Positions 23,890 through 35,390 of a stretch of DNA of 64,000 nt are shown piece by piece. Every line of letters begins with the position of its first letter. The stretch's first letter is position 1. The translations under genes were made by a program, and so were the position numbers. The DNA is from Benincasa hispida (Eukaryota > Streptophyta > Magnoliopsida > Cucurbitales > Cucurbitaceae): positions 15,541,320 to 15,605,319 of the forward strand of contig NC_052350.1 in NCBI RefSeq assembly GCF_009727055.1. The letters run 5' to 3'. The notes below the pieces were generated by a model that was not told the DNA's origin, made no database searches, and saw nothing but the letters and a program-made list of their open reading frames with translations.

Positions 23890-24103
23890 GCTCCTACTTT
23901 CGTTATATATCGCCTGCTCACAATGGAATACCATTTAATATATCGAGACATAGTATCTACACAGTTGTTAATAGGAGGTCCATTAACAGCCAAACTTTGA
24001 CGATTTTCCCAAATTGAAATTTGATGAGTCAAATGTGCAATCCAGTCTCACTCATGCATGCCTCTTAGATCGTGTGAATGGAGTCGGGCATCAGTATTAA
24101 CCT
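23890..24103 (-). pseudogene. Plant-mobile-domain (PMD)-like fragment in the MULE
   Basis: The minus strand reads LHSHDLRGMHE, then after a stop W-I-A-H-L, IWENRQSLAVNGPPI, and MSRYIKWYSIVSRRYITKVGA. The W-x-x-R and R-Y-x-x-W-Y...RRYIT-GA pattern resembles the end of the plant mobile domain of proteins annotated as serine/threonine phosphatase 7 long form homologues. PMD-coding sequence is known to occur in Mutator-like elements. A stop in the frame and the lack of flanking exons show it is dead. The family call rests on motif resemblance only. Confidence 0.45.
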
Positions 24104-24874
24104 GATAAAAAAAATTATGAGAATCAATACAAAAAAAATTAACCCACTATAAAAAATATATCAACTTATTAAAAGAAAAATAGTGTACCTTACCAAAAAA
24201 ACTTTGAATGGTTGTTTAAATTTTTCTTCGATATAATATCCACGGTAAACAAAATAAAAATGAAAAAAAAAAACCAGTAAAGATTATATAGAACTTGATT
24301 TTTTTGTTAAATAACAAAAATATATCAACTTACCAAATAAAATATTGCACTGAAACAAATTAATAATATGAAGATGGTGGAAATTGCAATGACCGTTAAA
24401 TTTGGGGGAGAAAATATGAAGATGGAAGATTGGTTCTCGGAGTTTAGGGAGAAAATGAAGGAAGAAGGTGAAGAAAGTGAGGTTTGTTTAGGGATAAAAT
24501 GAAGAAGAAGGTGAAGGATGTGAGTAGATTTTATGTTGAAATTGAAGGGGAAGAAGACAAAATAAAAAGTAACGAAATGTATGGTCAACGAGGTGTTCAA
24601 CGTGACAGTTTGCAGCTTGTGAATGTGTCTATTCAACAAACGCATTAAGACAATTTGATATTATATATATATTTTTTATTTTTTTAAATAAATACGACTC
24701 TTGAATGACGGTAAAAAAAATAAATAAATAAAACATTCCCAAATTGTCTCTTAGAGACGCACTCGGTTAAAGAAAAAAAAAACCATTTTCCTTAAATAAT
24801 TTGAAAACTCTCCTTTTATCCAATTAAAATAAAAGAAAAAAAAACCCTACAAATCTAATTAACCCTTTAGAAAT

Positions 24875-27320
24875 GATCTACATTTAATTTTCTGAAATTA
24901 TTATGAAATCATTGACTTGGTCGCACTCTTCATCCTGCCAACATTTATCTGTAATGTTTCTTTTATCTTTTCACAACACTAATTAATTAGTCAACCAATC
25001 TCCAAAGTGGATTAATAATAACTTTGTACTCAATTTAACTTATCACAATAAAACATGTGCCAATTATTCTTTCATATAGATACATTGAAAAGTATCATTT
25101 CATTAATATTAGAATAATCTATGGTTTTCTATGGATATATTTGAAAATAAAAGACAACTGTCACTTTGCCCTTTAAGCAAAAAGACAACGCTTCCTTTTG
25201 TTATTGTTAGGTGAAAAAAGTTGCTTGTTCCCTTAATCCCATTATTTTCATTTTTTTATGATTTTTTTTTTTAAATTTTTAATGATGTTTTAAAGGTTGA
25301 ATACTTTTACAATACTTTAACAACATAACTCTGTTTACTTTCGGCTTGTGAATTTGACTGTTTAATTTCACTTATTTTTTTAAATAGTAAAAAATTACCA
25401 ATTTAATTGATGATCTTGTCCAAAGAAATTAAATGAAATTTAATTTAATTATAAATTTGGTAGAGGAAGTTGATTAGAATCTAGTATATATGAATATAAA
25501 AGTTATGATTTGATAAAACATCATAAATAGTTTTTATGGTTTGATAAAATTATAGGAATTATTTATGAGGGTTTTATCAATTTATAGGGAATAAATTATA
25601 ATTATAAACTATAGGGACTAAACTCTAATTTTTTTCGAACTAAGGACCAATTCAATTTAACTAATAACTGACATCTTTGTTGAACCAATCACATGAATAC
25701 GAGAAAAAAATTGTTTAATAGTGCAACATTAATGGTTACAATGTGATGAGAAGAATTATTAGATGAATAATATATTGATTTAGATTAATTAAATTTTAAT
25801 TAATTAGATTTAAAAACTTGTGTTTAATAAGTTTTTTTTTTTAAAAAAAGAAAAGTCTAATAAATTTCAAAATTTTACCATACTTGTACATTTTATTGCT
25901 TTAATATATTTCTAAACTTTAAAATTCAACTTTCGTTGACATTAATTCAAAAGTTCTTGATTTTAATTTGTAAAAGAAAAAAGCTCACCTATTAGATAAA
26001 AAATTAAAACTTTACAACTCATTAGATATATTAAATTCAAATACAACTTAATGTAGCGTTAATAATAATAATTTACAAACTATGGTGTATAATTATAATT
26101 CCTTGGGGAGTAAAAAAAACCAACAAATCGACCATTGCATCAGAAACGGCAAAGGTAGCCCTTTAGATAATTGAGGCTTTGTCGTGTTCATAAACTATTA
26201 TAAATGGTAGGTACCACGTCACTCTCACAAAACACCATAATGAGACTATGCATTTCTATAAGAAACTCTACTTATAAATTATTACTGTTTAAACAAGTGG
26301 AAAAACTCAATTTTTATTTTTGAATTTTCAAATTATTATCTCCACAATAAGTGTTTAATTCTCTACTAAATTTTTGCTCCAAATATTGTTATAGAGAATT
26401 ATGTTCTCTTTTGAAATTATTTAAAATTTTAATTAAAATGTACGATTTTTGACAAAATTATTTAAAAATGGCTGATATGTATATTGATTGAAGTTTTTTT
26501 TTTCTTTTCTTTTGCAAAGTTTATTTTATAAAAGTTAATGAGTTTTTGAAATATTTCATCACTTTTTTCTGATTAATTTTTTTGGCAAATGGCAAAAATC
26601 ACTCTCGAAATGTGGTGGTAGTTGCAATTTCACCCCTAAATTTTCAGTAGTTAAAATTTTGCCCTTAAATTTATATAAATGTTAAAATTAGACCCTCAAA
26701 CTTACATAGTTGTAAACATTTGACACCCAAACATTTAATTATAAAAATTACACCCTCAAAATTATACCATTATTAAAATTGAGCCCCCAAATTTATAAAT
26801 TTGTACAAATTTGATCCATACATATTTTCACACTTTTTCTTGTTAAATTTTTAGGGGATGAAATTAACCTAAACTAAACCGACTTATTTAAGTTTACGAT
26901 CAAATTGATACATCATGACAAGTTCATTACGTAAGCACATCTCAATTCGATGAACATAATATAATTCTTTTCTTAAAAAAAAAATACTACTTGAACAGAT
27001 TAAATCTCATATTAGGAAGGAGTAAAGAAGCTTCATTACATTCTAATATAAAACTGTAAAAATCGAATCTTTAGTTTAAAAAAAACCCAAAATGTAATTA
27101 CCTCATACCCCACATAATCAAGGAAGCAAAAAGACGTTTTATTAATCAAAGGATTAAATAAAGACTGCATCAAACTTTTGACCTTACTCTTGTCATATCA
27201 TAACACGGTCTTCCAATTCCACACGCATTGCTTCCTCTCATTTCTCAATTTGCTACAGAAATTTCTCTCCAATATCCACAACATTATTATAAATAATAAT
27301 GTTATTGCCGCCTAATAGCA
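24875..27320. other. AT-rich spacer with degenerate repeats, no gene seen
   Basis: Mostly A/T-rich noncoding DNA. A run at about 26600-26830 repeats the phrase AAAATT-CACCC-CAAA-TTTA in at least five diverged copies of about 45-50 bp (for example near 26625, 26680, 26730 and 26780). No coding frame with recognisable domains. Confidence 0.5.
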
Positions 27321-27321
27321 T

Positions 27322-27329
27322 TATAAATA
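27322..27329 (+). promoter_or_regulatory. TATA box of the DUF761 gene
   Basis: TATAAATA about 115 bp upstream of the start codon at 27444, in a region that otherwise lacks coding signal. Placement suits a short 5' UTR of roughly 80-90 bp. Confidence 0.6.
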
Positions 27330-27443
27330 CCCCTAAATTATCCTTTATTTTAACCACCAAACTTCTACAACAACAACCAATAAAGCAAAATAAAACTCAA
27401 ATCAGTTTATTAATTCCTACACTTTCCAGATCGGAGGGAAAAA

Positions 27444-27815
27444 ATGGCGGCGAGTAGCGTATTGAATCGGCTGAGGAAGGCGGTGAAGAAGCTTAAATTC
27501 ATGATGAACTTCAGCATCCAAAGCTGGCGGTTGGCGGCCATGTTAGGCCGGACTTCATCGAGAAATCTCCGCCTTAGCTTCAACGAACGGCCGGGATTAA
27601 TGGCTTGTACGGAGGATATTATTGAAGAAGAGTCAGTTTCTTCATCTCGTGGGCTACAAAGAACCACCAGCTACGCTTCTGAAGATGACGTGGACAAGCG
27701 AGCGGAGGCTTTCATTGCTAATTTCTATCGCCAGCTCAGAATCGAACGCCAGGTGTCACTTGAGCTTCAATATTGCCGTGGAAATAGTTTTAACAAACTC
27801 ATAATTTCTCCTTGA
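27444..27815 (+). CDS. DUF761 domain protein
   Basis: Single-exon frame of 123 residues. The N-terminus is basic and amphipathic (RLRKAVKKLKF), followed by a low-complexity acidic/serine segment (EEESVSSS, about 60-70). The C-terminal DUF761 motif is at about 82-110 (DVDKRAEAFIANFYRQL followed by ERQVSLELQY), the usual DVD-K/A-E-F-I...QLR pattern near the end of this plant-specific family. The molecular function of DUF761 proteins is not established. A TATA box at 27322-27329 and codon use more GC-rich than the flanks support a real gene. The frame runs about ten residues past the usual motif end before its TGA, which is within family variation. No introns needed. Confidence 0.85.
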   Translation: MAASSVLNRLRKAVKKLKFMMNFSIQSWRLAAMLGRTSSRNLRLSFNERPGLMACTEDIIEEESVSSSRGLQRTTSYASEDDVDKRAEAFIANFYRQLRIERQVSLELQYCRGNSFNKLIISP

Positions 27816-30237
27816 TTCTGTTTTTTGTTAAATATAATTTTTCCAGAGGGATATATCTTCAATTTGGGGTTGATTATGGATCGATTATTATTCCTTCCAG
27901 TTGATGATGCAAATTTTAATTCAATTCTCAAGAGGATTTGAATTTGGAGATGGGATTATTGGATTGATTATCATTATTTGATGAATAATTCAATGGCTAA
28001 TTAAATTAAGCCTTGAATTTTGTTGTAAAATTCAATTATGGTGTGCTTTGATTATCTTTTGGCTCTCCAGGTCAAGAAGAAGATGTCCCCACTTGCTTTT
28101 CCGTGGAAGACAAATTGAAGGCAATAATGGGGATATTTGGGAATTTGGTTCTGAATTTTCAAGAATGTTTTTTTTTTCTTTGTAGTGAATAATTGAAAAT
28201 ACAATTATTTGTTTGTTCTTTATTATGTATAATTTATTTATTAATTGAAATTTATTTTCTGAAAAATGTACATTGAATGGGGAAAAAATATTCGATGCAT
28301 TGCTAAATTAACTAATTAACAAAATGAGGTCACTCGGAGAAAGTAAACTACTATTATTGGATGCTTGATGAGCAAGTTTGAGACTATAATTAGATTATTT
28401 CATTCGTTCATTTTCAATCAATACGTCAAATTGATATTGTCATAACTTTGTCTTTTGTATATATATAAAAGATTGTATTTTAGATCAGTGTACGTAATTT
28501 ATAAAATGTGTTAACAAAAACAAGTATTTACTATCATTTATCAATATCGTTTTAAATTACAATTTCAATCCAGAACATTTAAATTTGTGTATAATAAGTA
28601 TGTGGACTTCATTCTAAAAACTTTAATGTCTCAGTTGGTTCCTAATTTTTTTTTTTAAAAAAAAAAGAGAAAAAGAAAAAAGTTTTTTTTTTTTTTGTTT
28701 TTTTAACAAATCTTCGAACTACTTTTAGTTCTGTGTTCTCACACGGTCATTGAGCTATCTAACATTTTTTTAATTCATAAAGTTATTAGATACAAATTTG
28801 ATATTATATTTTTTCAAAGACAAAAATATTGATGTTTCTAGTATATTTAAAATTCAAATTTATGTCTAATAAATTAATTAATTTTGAAAAAAAATGTTGA
28901 ACATGTCATAAATCTATTAGCCACAAAATTGAAAATTTAGGGGTCTATTTCACATTCCAAAAATTATGGACTTGTAATTTTATCAAAATTCAAATGTACA
29001 TACGTAAATATGTCGACGTTTCAATTCCATGAAAATGTATGTCGTTAGAAATATCATGTTGATGGATATGTTTTTAAAATTTTTTTTTAAGAAAATCATA
29101 AAATATGTTTAAACTAACAAAAGAGCATCGTGAATGATGTAATTTATGACCATTTTTACTTGGTTTCACTAAAATAAATAAATCAAAATCACCTCAACAA
29201 TATTATTTATTCTCCCAAACTTTTACAACGTAATTCTTCTAAATGTGTAAAGAAAATTAAAGGAAGATGAGAAGATTAAAAAAACCACGCCTATGAACCA
29301 AAATTTGCTATATCCATTTGATTTTATTACTTATCAATAATATATTGGGTTACTATTATTTTGAGAGAAGTCTTGTACACATATAAAATTTATGTATTAA
29401 TATAACAGTTAATTTAAATTGATTAATTTGGTCAACTTATTATAGTTTAAAATTTTAATTGATATAACTATTAGTTTAGAGTTATAAGGGATGGAAACAA
29501 ATAAATTGGTTTTTTAACTAAATATTTTGAAGAATATTTATTTTGAATATTTTATTAGAAAACAATTAATCTATGTTCATAAATTTTTAGGATTTTTTTT
29601 CTTGACATATGTGGTATAGAGGAATTGAACTTTTTGACTTCGGAGTTGATAATATAAGTACACTATGCTAATTGAGAATGTTCGTCTTGATTAAACATTT
29701 TCGAAGTTGTATCACTAAAAACTCTACTGAAACAATTACACCAATTTAAATTTTAAATTTTTATAAATGAATCAAAACACTCAAAATTCTATTTTAAAAC
29801 CGTTAAAAATGGAAAGTTCATATATTATTTACATTGCGCATCTTTTTCTTGTACTCTTTCAACAAAGTAAGAGTTGGCAAAGATTTATGCATTCCGTATA
29901 TTACGCGTATTAATTGTTCCTTAACAATGTGGAGCTTAATGATTAAGAAAAACAATATTGACTAGGAAAAAATGGATTACATTCCTATTGCATGAAGAAA
30001 ACCAAAAAATTTATACTGAAAAAAACCAAAATCCAAGAAATTATGTTCATTCTAATAACATTATATATTTTTCATTAATTAATATTCTCGTCATAAATAA
30101 TGCTAAATCATCCCATCATTCTAATAACATTATCTATTTTTCTCCCAAAGATAATAATAATTAAGAAGAATAAGAATAACATTATTTAATTTTACAAAAG
30201 TACCCTTTGAATTTTGGCTCCTTGGTAAATTAAAACA
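27816..30237. other. 3' flank of the DUF761 gene and AT-rich spacer
   Basis: About 400 bp of probable 3' UTR, then featureless AT-rich DNA with A/T runs at 28650-28710. A short direct repeat TTCTAATAACATTAT-TATTTTTC occurs at about 30051 and 30118. A tRNA-like segment at 29600-29700 is listed separately. No supported gene. Confidence 0.5.
29600..29700 (-). repeat. Possible tRNA-derived SINE fragment
   Basis: Read on the minus strand, CTCAATTAGCATAGTG (box A-like) is followed by AGTTCAATTCCTC (box B-like) about 40 bp later, then an A-rich end (the T run at 29592-29600 on the plus strand). Flanking duplications are not clear. Confidence 0.4.
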
Positions 30238-30303
30238 ACTTGATACAGCTTATATTCTGACTTGATACAGCTTGTGTTCTGACTTGATACAGCTTATATT
30301 CCG
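30238..30303. repeat. 22-bp tandem repeat, three copies
   Basis: Three consecutive units of ACTTGATACAGCTTATATTC plus TG, with one or two changes each (30238-30259, 30260-30281, 30282-30303). Confidence 0.9.
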
Positions 30304-30769
30304 ACTTTGTATGCTGAATTTTTTGGTTACATTTTAGACAAGCTTTACCTCACTTGCATACATGGGATTTACAAATTGACTTCGTAAAAAATAAAAATAA
30401 AATTCTTTCTATTCATATATATTTTATATAGAGAGAGAAATGAAAATTATTTTTAAAAAAATAAAAAAAAAATAGTTTTACGCTTATATAGAGAAGAGTA
30501 ATACTTGGTTGTCGTGCATTACACCCATCAATCAGAAAGGAAAGAAATATCTAAAAAATATTATAAAAAAAAAAATATTTCATGTGACAACTTGTGATTA
30601 AACATTTGGGTGGACTGCACAAAGATGATTCGACCAAGTATTTTTCTATAAAGGAACACAATTTAAATTGGAGTTGAGAAAAAATATTAAAGTTGTATGT
30701 AAGCTTCAAACACGGGAAAAAATAGTTCGAGTGCCAAGACAAAATTTATATGTAAGATTCAAACATTAG
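30304..30769. other. AT-rich spacer, no gene seen
   Basis: Noncoding, A/T rich, immediately outside the LTR of copia element B. A TTTATATGTAAG-TTCAAACA phrase is repeated near 30695 and 30747. Confidence 0.5.
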
Positions 30770-31102
30770 TGTTAGAAATAACCAAAATGTGAGAGACAAG
30801 GAACTTGAGGGAACGATTTTCTTTATATTTCTTCACTATGGAGATGAGAGCCTTTAGGCCAATTTATACAGTAAGGTCCCTGAATTAGTGTAAAACGAAT
30901 GTAGAGGATGAAGAATAACAAATATTACACATGTCACAAAATAATTGGACACGAAAATATTCTTTAAAACAGAACGATAACAATCAAATTCCTCTGGAAT
31001 TAATCTGACATGGCTTTTCTTGTATAGATGGTTGTACATATGGATTTGGTTTTGCTTACTTTACTCTTTGACTTTTCTTTGGTCTGACTTTCTTCCTTAA
31101 TA
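30770..31102 (-). mobile_element. 3' LTR of copia element B
   Basis: Read on the minus strand it follows the polypurine tract GAGAGGGA, starts TATTAAGGAAG (TG mutated to TA), has a TATAAATT box (plus strand about 30863) and ends TTATTTCTAACA. It is 333 bp, typical for this copia group. The partner 5' LTR was not found in the window. Confidence 0.65.
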
Positions 31103-33263
31103 TCCCTCTCAAATGAGAAGGGAGTTCAATCACCCCGAGTTTGGCACAAAGAAGATGGAACTGAGTATGAGTCAGGGGTTTAATGAGATAATCCACTATT
31201 TGATCATTTGAAGGAACATAGCGTACCTTGAGTTGTCCATTTAGTACTTTGTCTCGGACAAAGTGAATGTCATTTCTATATGGTTTGTCCGGGCTTGAAA
31301 CATCGGATTTGATGCAAGGGCATCAACGCTTATGTTGTCACACCAGATCACTGGTTTAAAAAACTGAGAGACAGACACCTCATTTAGTAACTGTTGAATC
31401 CATGTGATTTTAGCTAAAGCATGAGCAAGAGCTTTATATTCGAATTTTACACTCGACCGAGCATCAACACTTTGTTTCTTTTATGACCAAAAGACAAGGT
31501 TGTCGCCCAATAACACACAATATGCTGTTATTGATCGACAATCATCCATGTCTGACGACCAATCAAGATCGAAATAAGCCACCATATTCTGGCTTAAACT
31601 TGGTTGTGTAGACGCCAAAGTGTTTCATTCCACTGATGTAACGAAAAGCACGTTTTACCACTTGCAAATGTAGGTCAGTAGGTGCCCTTGAGAATTGGCT
31701 TAAGTGATTGACAATATAAACAATGTCAAGTCTTATGTGTGTGAGGTATTGTAAAGCACCCACTGTATTTCGATAGATAAGAGGATCAGTAATTGGAGTA
31801 CTGTCATTTAGAGACAAGTGTTTTCCTACAACGCATGAGGATGGAGCAGGCTTCACATTACTCATGTCAAGCTTGAATAGCAAATCATCAACATGTTTCG
31901 TTTGATTTATAACAATCCCAACTTCCAGATAATGTAGTTGAATACCCAAAAAATAACTTAACTTCCCTAGATCTTTAAGAGCAAAAGTGGAGTCTAATTT
32001 CTTACAACATAGATATCATACTAGTATCATTCCCAGTTATGATCACATCGTCCACTTACACTAATAATAAGACTATTGATTGATTAACTGGAAGTATGAA
32101 TAAGGAAGTGTCTGACTTGAAATTCACAAATCCCCAATTTAAAATAACATTCTTTAGCATATTGTTCCTCGCTCATGGTGCTTGTTTGAGTCTGTAAATT
32201 GCCTTATTAAGTTTGCACACATAGTCTGAATATTGAGGGTTAAGCCGAGCGATTGAGACATGTATAACTCTTCTTCTAGTGTTCCATTCAAGAACACATT
32301 GTTAAAGTTAAGTTATCTAAAAGGCCATTGTTGAAATACCGTTAGGCTGAGAATTACTCGAATCGTTGAAGCTTTAACTACTGGGTTAAATGTCTCAAAA
32401 AAGTCAATTCCAAGGTTTTGATGAAACCCTTTGGCCACCAAGCGCACTTTGTAATGTTGAACAGTCTTATCAGCATGTCGTTTTATGCAAAAGATCCATT
32501 TGCTCCCAACAATGTTAAACTTGGAAGATGGAGGCACTAATTTCCATGTTTTTTCCTCACGAGCGTCACATACTCTTCATCCATGGTGGACTTCCATTGA
32601 GGTGTTCTGAGAGCGTCTTGCACCCTTGTTGGTTTAGTTGCTATCCAATCATGAACAATCTTGGAGACCTAGTCATGACCTAGTCCAGTCATGAATAACA
32701 ACTTATCTGGATTGGTGTTTGGATTATAAACGGAAGAAAGTTTTGGATTGGGTGCCAAGTGGTTTGGAAGCTAGTGTCAACCTGCCCTGAGAATGGAAAC
32801 TCCATTTAATCGAACTTAACATTTCTGGAGATGTATAATCTTCTTGCTACATTTAAGCATTTGTGGCCTTTGTGGTTTAAGCTTGAGCCTAAATAAACAC
32901 ACTTCTCTGAAAGAAAATCAAATTTGTTAGTTTGATATGATCGTAAACAAGGATAACATGCATTACCAAATATTTTAAGAGTATTAAAGTCAAATTTCTT
33001 GTTCAGTAATACTTACATTGGAGATCTACTTTCAAGAACTGGCGTTGGCAGACCATTTATCAGTTGTGTCGCTATACTAAATGCTTCCCACTAGAATTTT
33101 AATGGCAAAGAAGCTTGAGGGAAGCCCATTTCGACAACATGAAGATGTTTTCATTCAGCTCGTCCATGTTGGGCCAAGGTGTAGGGACAAGACATTCGAG
33201 TGATTATTCCCAATTTTCCGCGCAATTGATGAATTCTTCTATATTTCCCTCCATTGTCAGATT
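31103..33263 (-). pseudogene. Copia element B: integrase, RT and RNase H remnant
   Basis: Minus-strand order is: integrase from KSDNGGKY (33263) with a RGKLGIITRMSCPYT block to about 33000; integrase C-terminal part at about 33000-32780 (a NACYPCLRSY-like segment); reverse transcriptase start at 32537-32313 (GSKWIFCIKRHAD, RLVAKGFHQ); the VDDVIITGND active site near 32060-32030; RT end at 31949-31563 (VGALQYLTHIRLDIVY); and RNase H with WCDNISVDALASNP and a HFVRDK motif at about 31370-31250, ending PSHLRG. Stops and frameshifts occur throughout. The upstream half is missing because element A's LTR abuts at 33264. Different family from A and C. Confidence 0.88.
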
Positions 33264-35287
33264 TGAAGGATCTCATATTGTTGAGTTCCATGAGCATGTT
33301 CGGATCGCTCCGATCACACTGTGACCGAAATACAAACAATATACATTCAACACATACAATTATGAAAATAAACTCTAATTAACGGCATGTTATAAACAAC
33401 AATGCATAAGAAAAAGAGTTCCATACTAGTTGAAGACTATCTTTAAACGTCAGAACTCCAACGCAGCAGAAACCCTCCAAGTGATCTATCAACACCCGAC
33501 GGAAAACGTCTACTACAGTAACATGATCAACGCGAACTCACGACCGCAACGGGGACAACACCACCACTAAAGAGCCCCAAGTATTCTCTGAGTGAAAACC
33601 AAAAGGGTGGGTTTTGGTGAATTTGGTAGAGGATGGAGGAAAAACAAGTCGTGTAGGCAATAAACAAGTGTGAAAGAAAACAATGCTATCGCATAGCAGA
33701 AGTGCTTATCACATAGAGGAGCTATACGATCGTGTAGGATTTGCTGAACCATCGTTTAGGAAAAGGTGTACGATCATTTAGTTAAATCGCGAGGTGGATG
33801 ATCATTTAGGCAGAGAAGCGACTATCGTATACGATCATTTAGTTAAATCGTATAGGAAAAGGTGTACGATTGCACGATTCAAAAATGAAAACTTTTTTCA
33901 TTTTAACTCTGCCCACTACCCCACGTCCAAACGTGATATTAGGATTAATTATCATTTAATTAATCAATTAATTAATTAATTAATATAATCATATTATATT
34001 TATATCCTATAGTTTGATATCACATATCTACTATAGTATTTTCTCCTCTACTTAATATAAATCATATTTATATCTAATTTCCTCTAAAATAATGTATCTC
34101 ATATATTTAGCCAATTATATCATATATAATTAACCAGTCCAATTATATCATATATAATTGAACTTCCTCTTGTCAATTTGAACATTTCAAATTAACTCAA
34201 ATACTGGTTCTTGACTTTATCCAAGCAACCCAGGGGACCTAATGGACCTGTGGCTCGAAGCTCCAACGATACGTGAATAACTGACAAAACTCGTTAGCCA
34301 CGAGATCCACCATCCGTTAACTGTCAAGCGTTCCACTAAAGACCAACAGCTGAACTCTTCTTACCACAGATATATTTCTGTGTCCATCGGATATAAACAA
34401 TCATGAGTATGACGACCCTTCATAGATGCTCATAAGTACAGTTGGGCCAAATTACCGTTATGCCCCTGTAGTTACATCTCACTCCTTAAGTACCACTGAT
34501 TCCTCTAATGAATAATACAACATAGTCCAACTATGTGTGAACACCTCTCTGGCCAAGAGAAGGTGTGTGGTGCTACATCGTTCAAGCTCCAGAATCAGCC
34601 CTTAAAAGAGCCATCCATTTACTTACCTTTGCTTCGGGGAAGGAGTGAATTCCATCTTGTGTAGCTGAGTTCCCAGCTCCCAAATCAGACGAATCCCCAA
34701 AATGGTAGGTTTGAATCGGCGACCTGGCTAGTCGCACCCATACAAATCAAAGGATCGCCATCAATGCCAGGAGTTCCCAACTCACTCAAGAAATAGGTCA
34801 TGTTACCTATGGTCATCCTAGTGAAGTGAAGTCTCTGTCATGAACGGTGTTATATAACGAGACATTAATACTTCGTGGTCAGATCTTATACAAACTCTTT
34901 GTATAGGACGCCCCCGCTCGCATGTCCCCAACACGAATGATCAGGATCAGACCATCTGTGACAAGTCACAACACTAGTGACCATTCCACAAAGCGAGCCG
35001 CGTCTGTACCGTTACCAGGATAAGGTTTCCCTCCTTTATCCATATACTACAAACCATTTTGGTTATCACTCAAGACATGATCCACTTGTATGTCACCACA
35101 CAAATGCTTGAGTCACATACGGATAACCAAGGATTTTATGTTTATTGGTTTGTGGTAAAGCAAATAAAACAAGTAGCTGAGCAAAAATACAAGATGTGAA
35201 ATAAATATCATATATTAACAACACAAGCATTCATACATTCTGTTTACAAACTACAGGACACGAGACTTTAGGGCATCAACCCCAAAA
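33264..35287 (-). mobile_element. 3' LTR of copia element A, inserted in element B integrase
   Basis: Read on the minus strand it starts TTTTGGGGTTGATGCCC (expected TGTTGGGG) just after the polypurine tract at 35288-35299 and ends GAGATCCTTCA at 33264, where the element B integrase frame (SDNGG) begins. It is 2024 bp, with the same block order as 2378-4494 and the interrupted 3' LTR at 7605. CGATCG-type motifs cluster at about 33720-33870. The neighbouring AGATT (33259-33263) is the candidate target duplication. Its partner copy was not found because the 5' end of element A is rearranged. Confidence 0.85.
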
Positions 35288-35390
35288 ATCTCCCACTTGT
35301 CCTAAAGCGAAGTAAGGTATACAATAAACTTGTACAAAACAATAAACTAGGGCATAAAAGCCTAGTACAAGAAAATTTCCCACTTGCCCT
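35288..35390 (-). other. Double polypurine tract of element A
   Basis: Minus strand: AGGGCAAGTGGGAAATTTTC at about 35390-35371 and GGACAAGTGGGAGAT at about 35302-35288. The spacing of about 88 bp and the sequence match the pair in element C. The tract next to the LTR is the expected primer. Confidence 0.7.

Larger units (their letters stand above)
22513..24865. mobile_element. Mutator-like element (MULE), 2353 bp
   Basis: Terminal inverted repeats start GGGTTAATTAGATCTGTAGG (left) and GGGTTAATTAGATTTGTAGG (right, minus strand). Similarity continues over about 110 bp, through a T-rich tract and a GGGAGTTTTG-AATTATTTA block. The element is flanked by an identical 9-bp direct repeat, TTTAGAAAT, at 22504-22512 and 24866-24874. 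A 9-bp target duplication and long TIRs are the hallmark of Mutator-like elements. Inside the left end are repeated TCTTGAAGATGCACATTTATATGA-like units and a 160-bp tandem duplication. No complete transposase frame is present, so it is non-autonomous. The middle holds a degraded gene fragment described separately. Confidence 0.88.

Noticed and set aside
24325..24645. 106-residue minus-strand frame in the MULE
   Set aside because: Phe/Ser/Leu-rich low-complexity translation of AT- and GAA-rich DNA; no recognised family.
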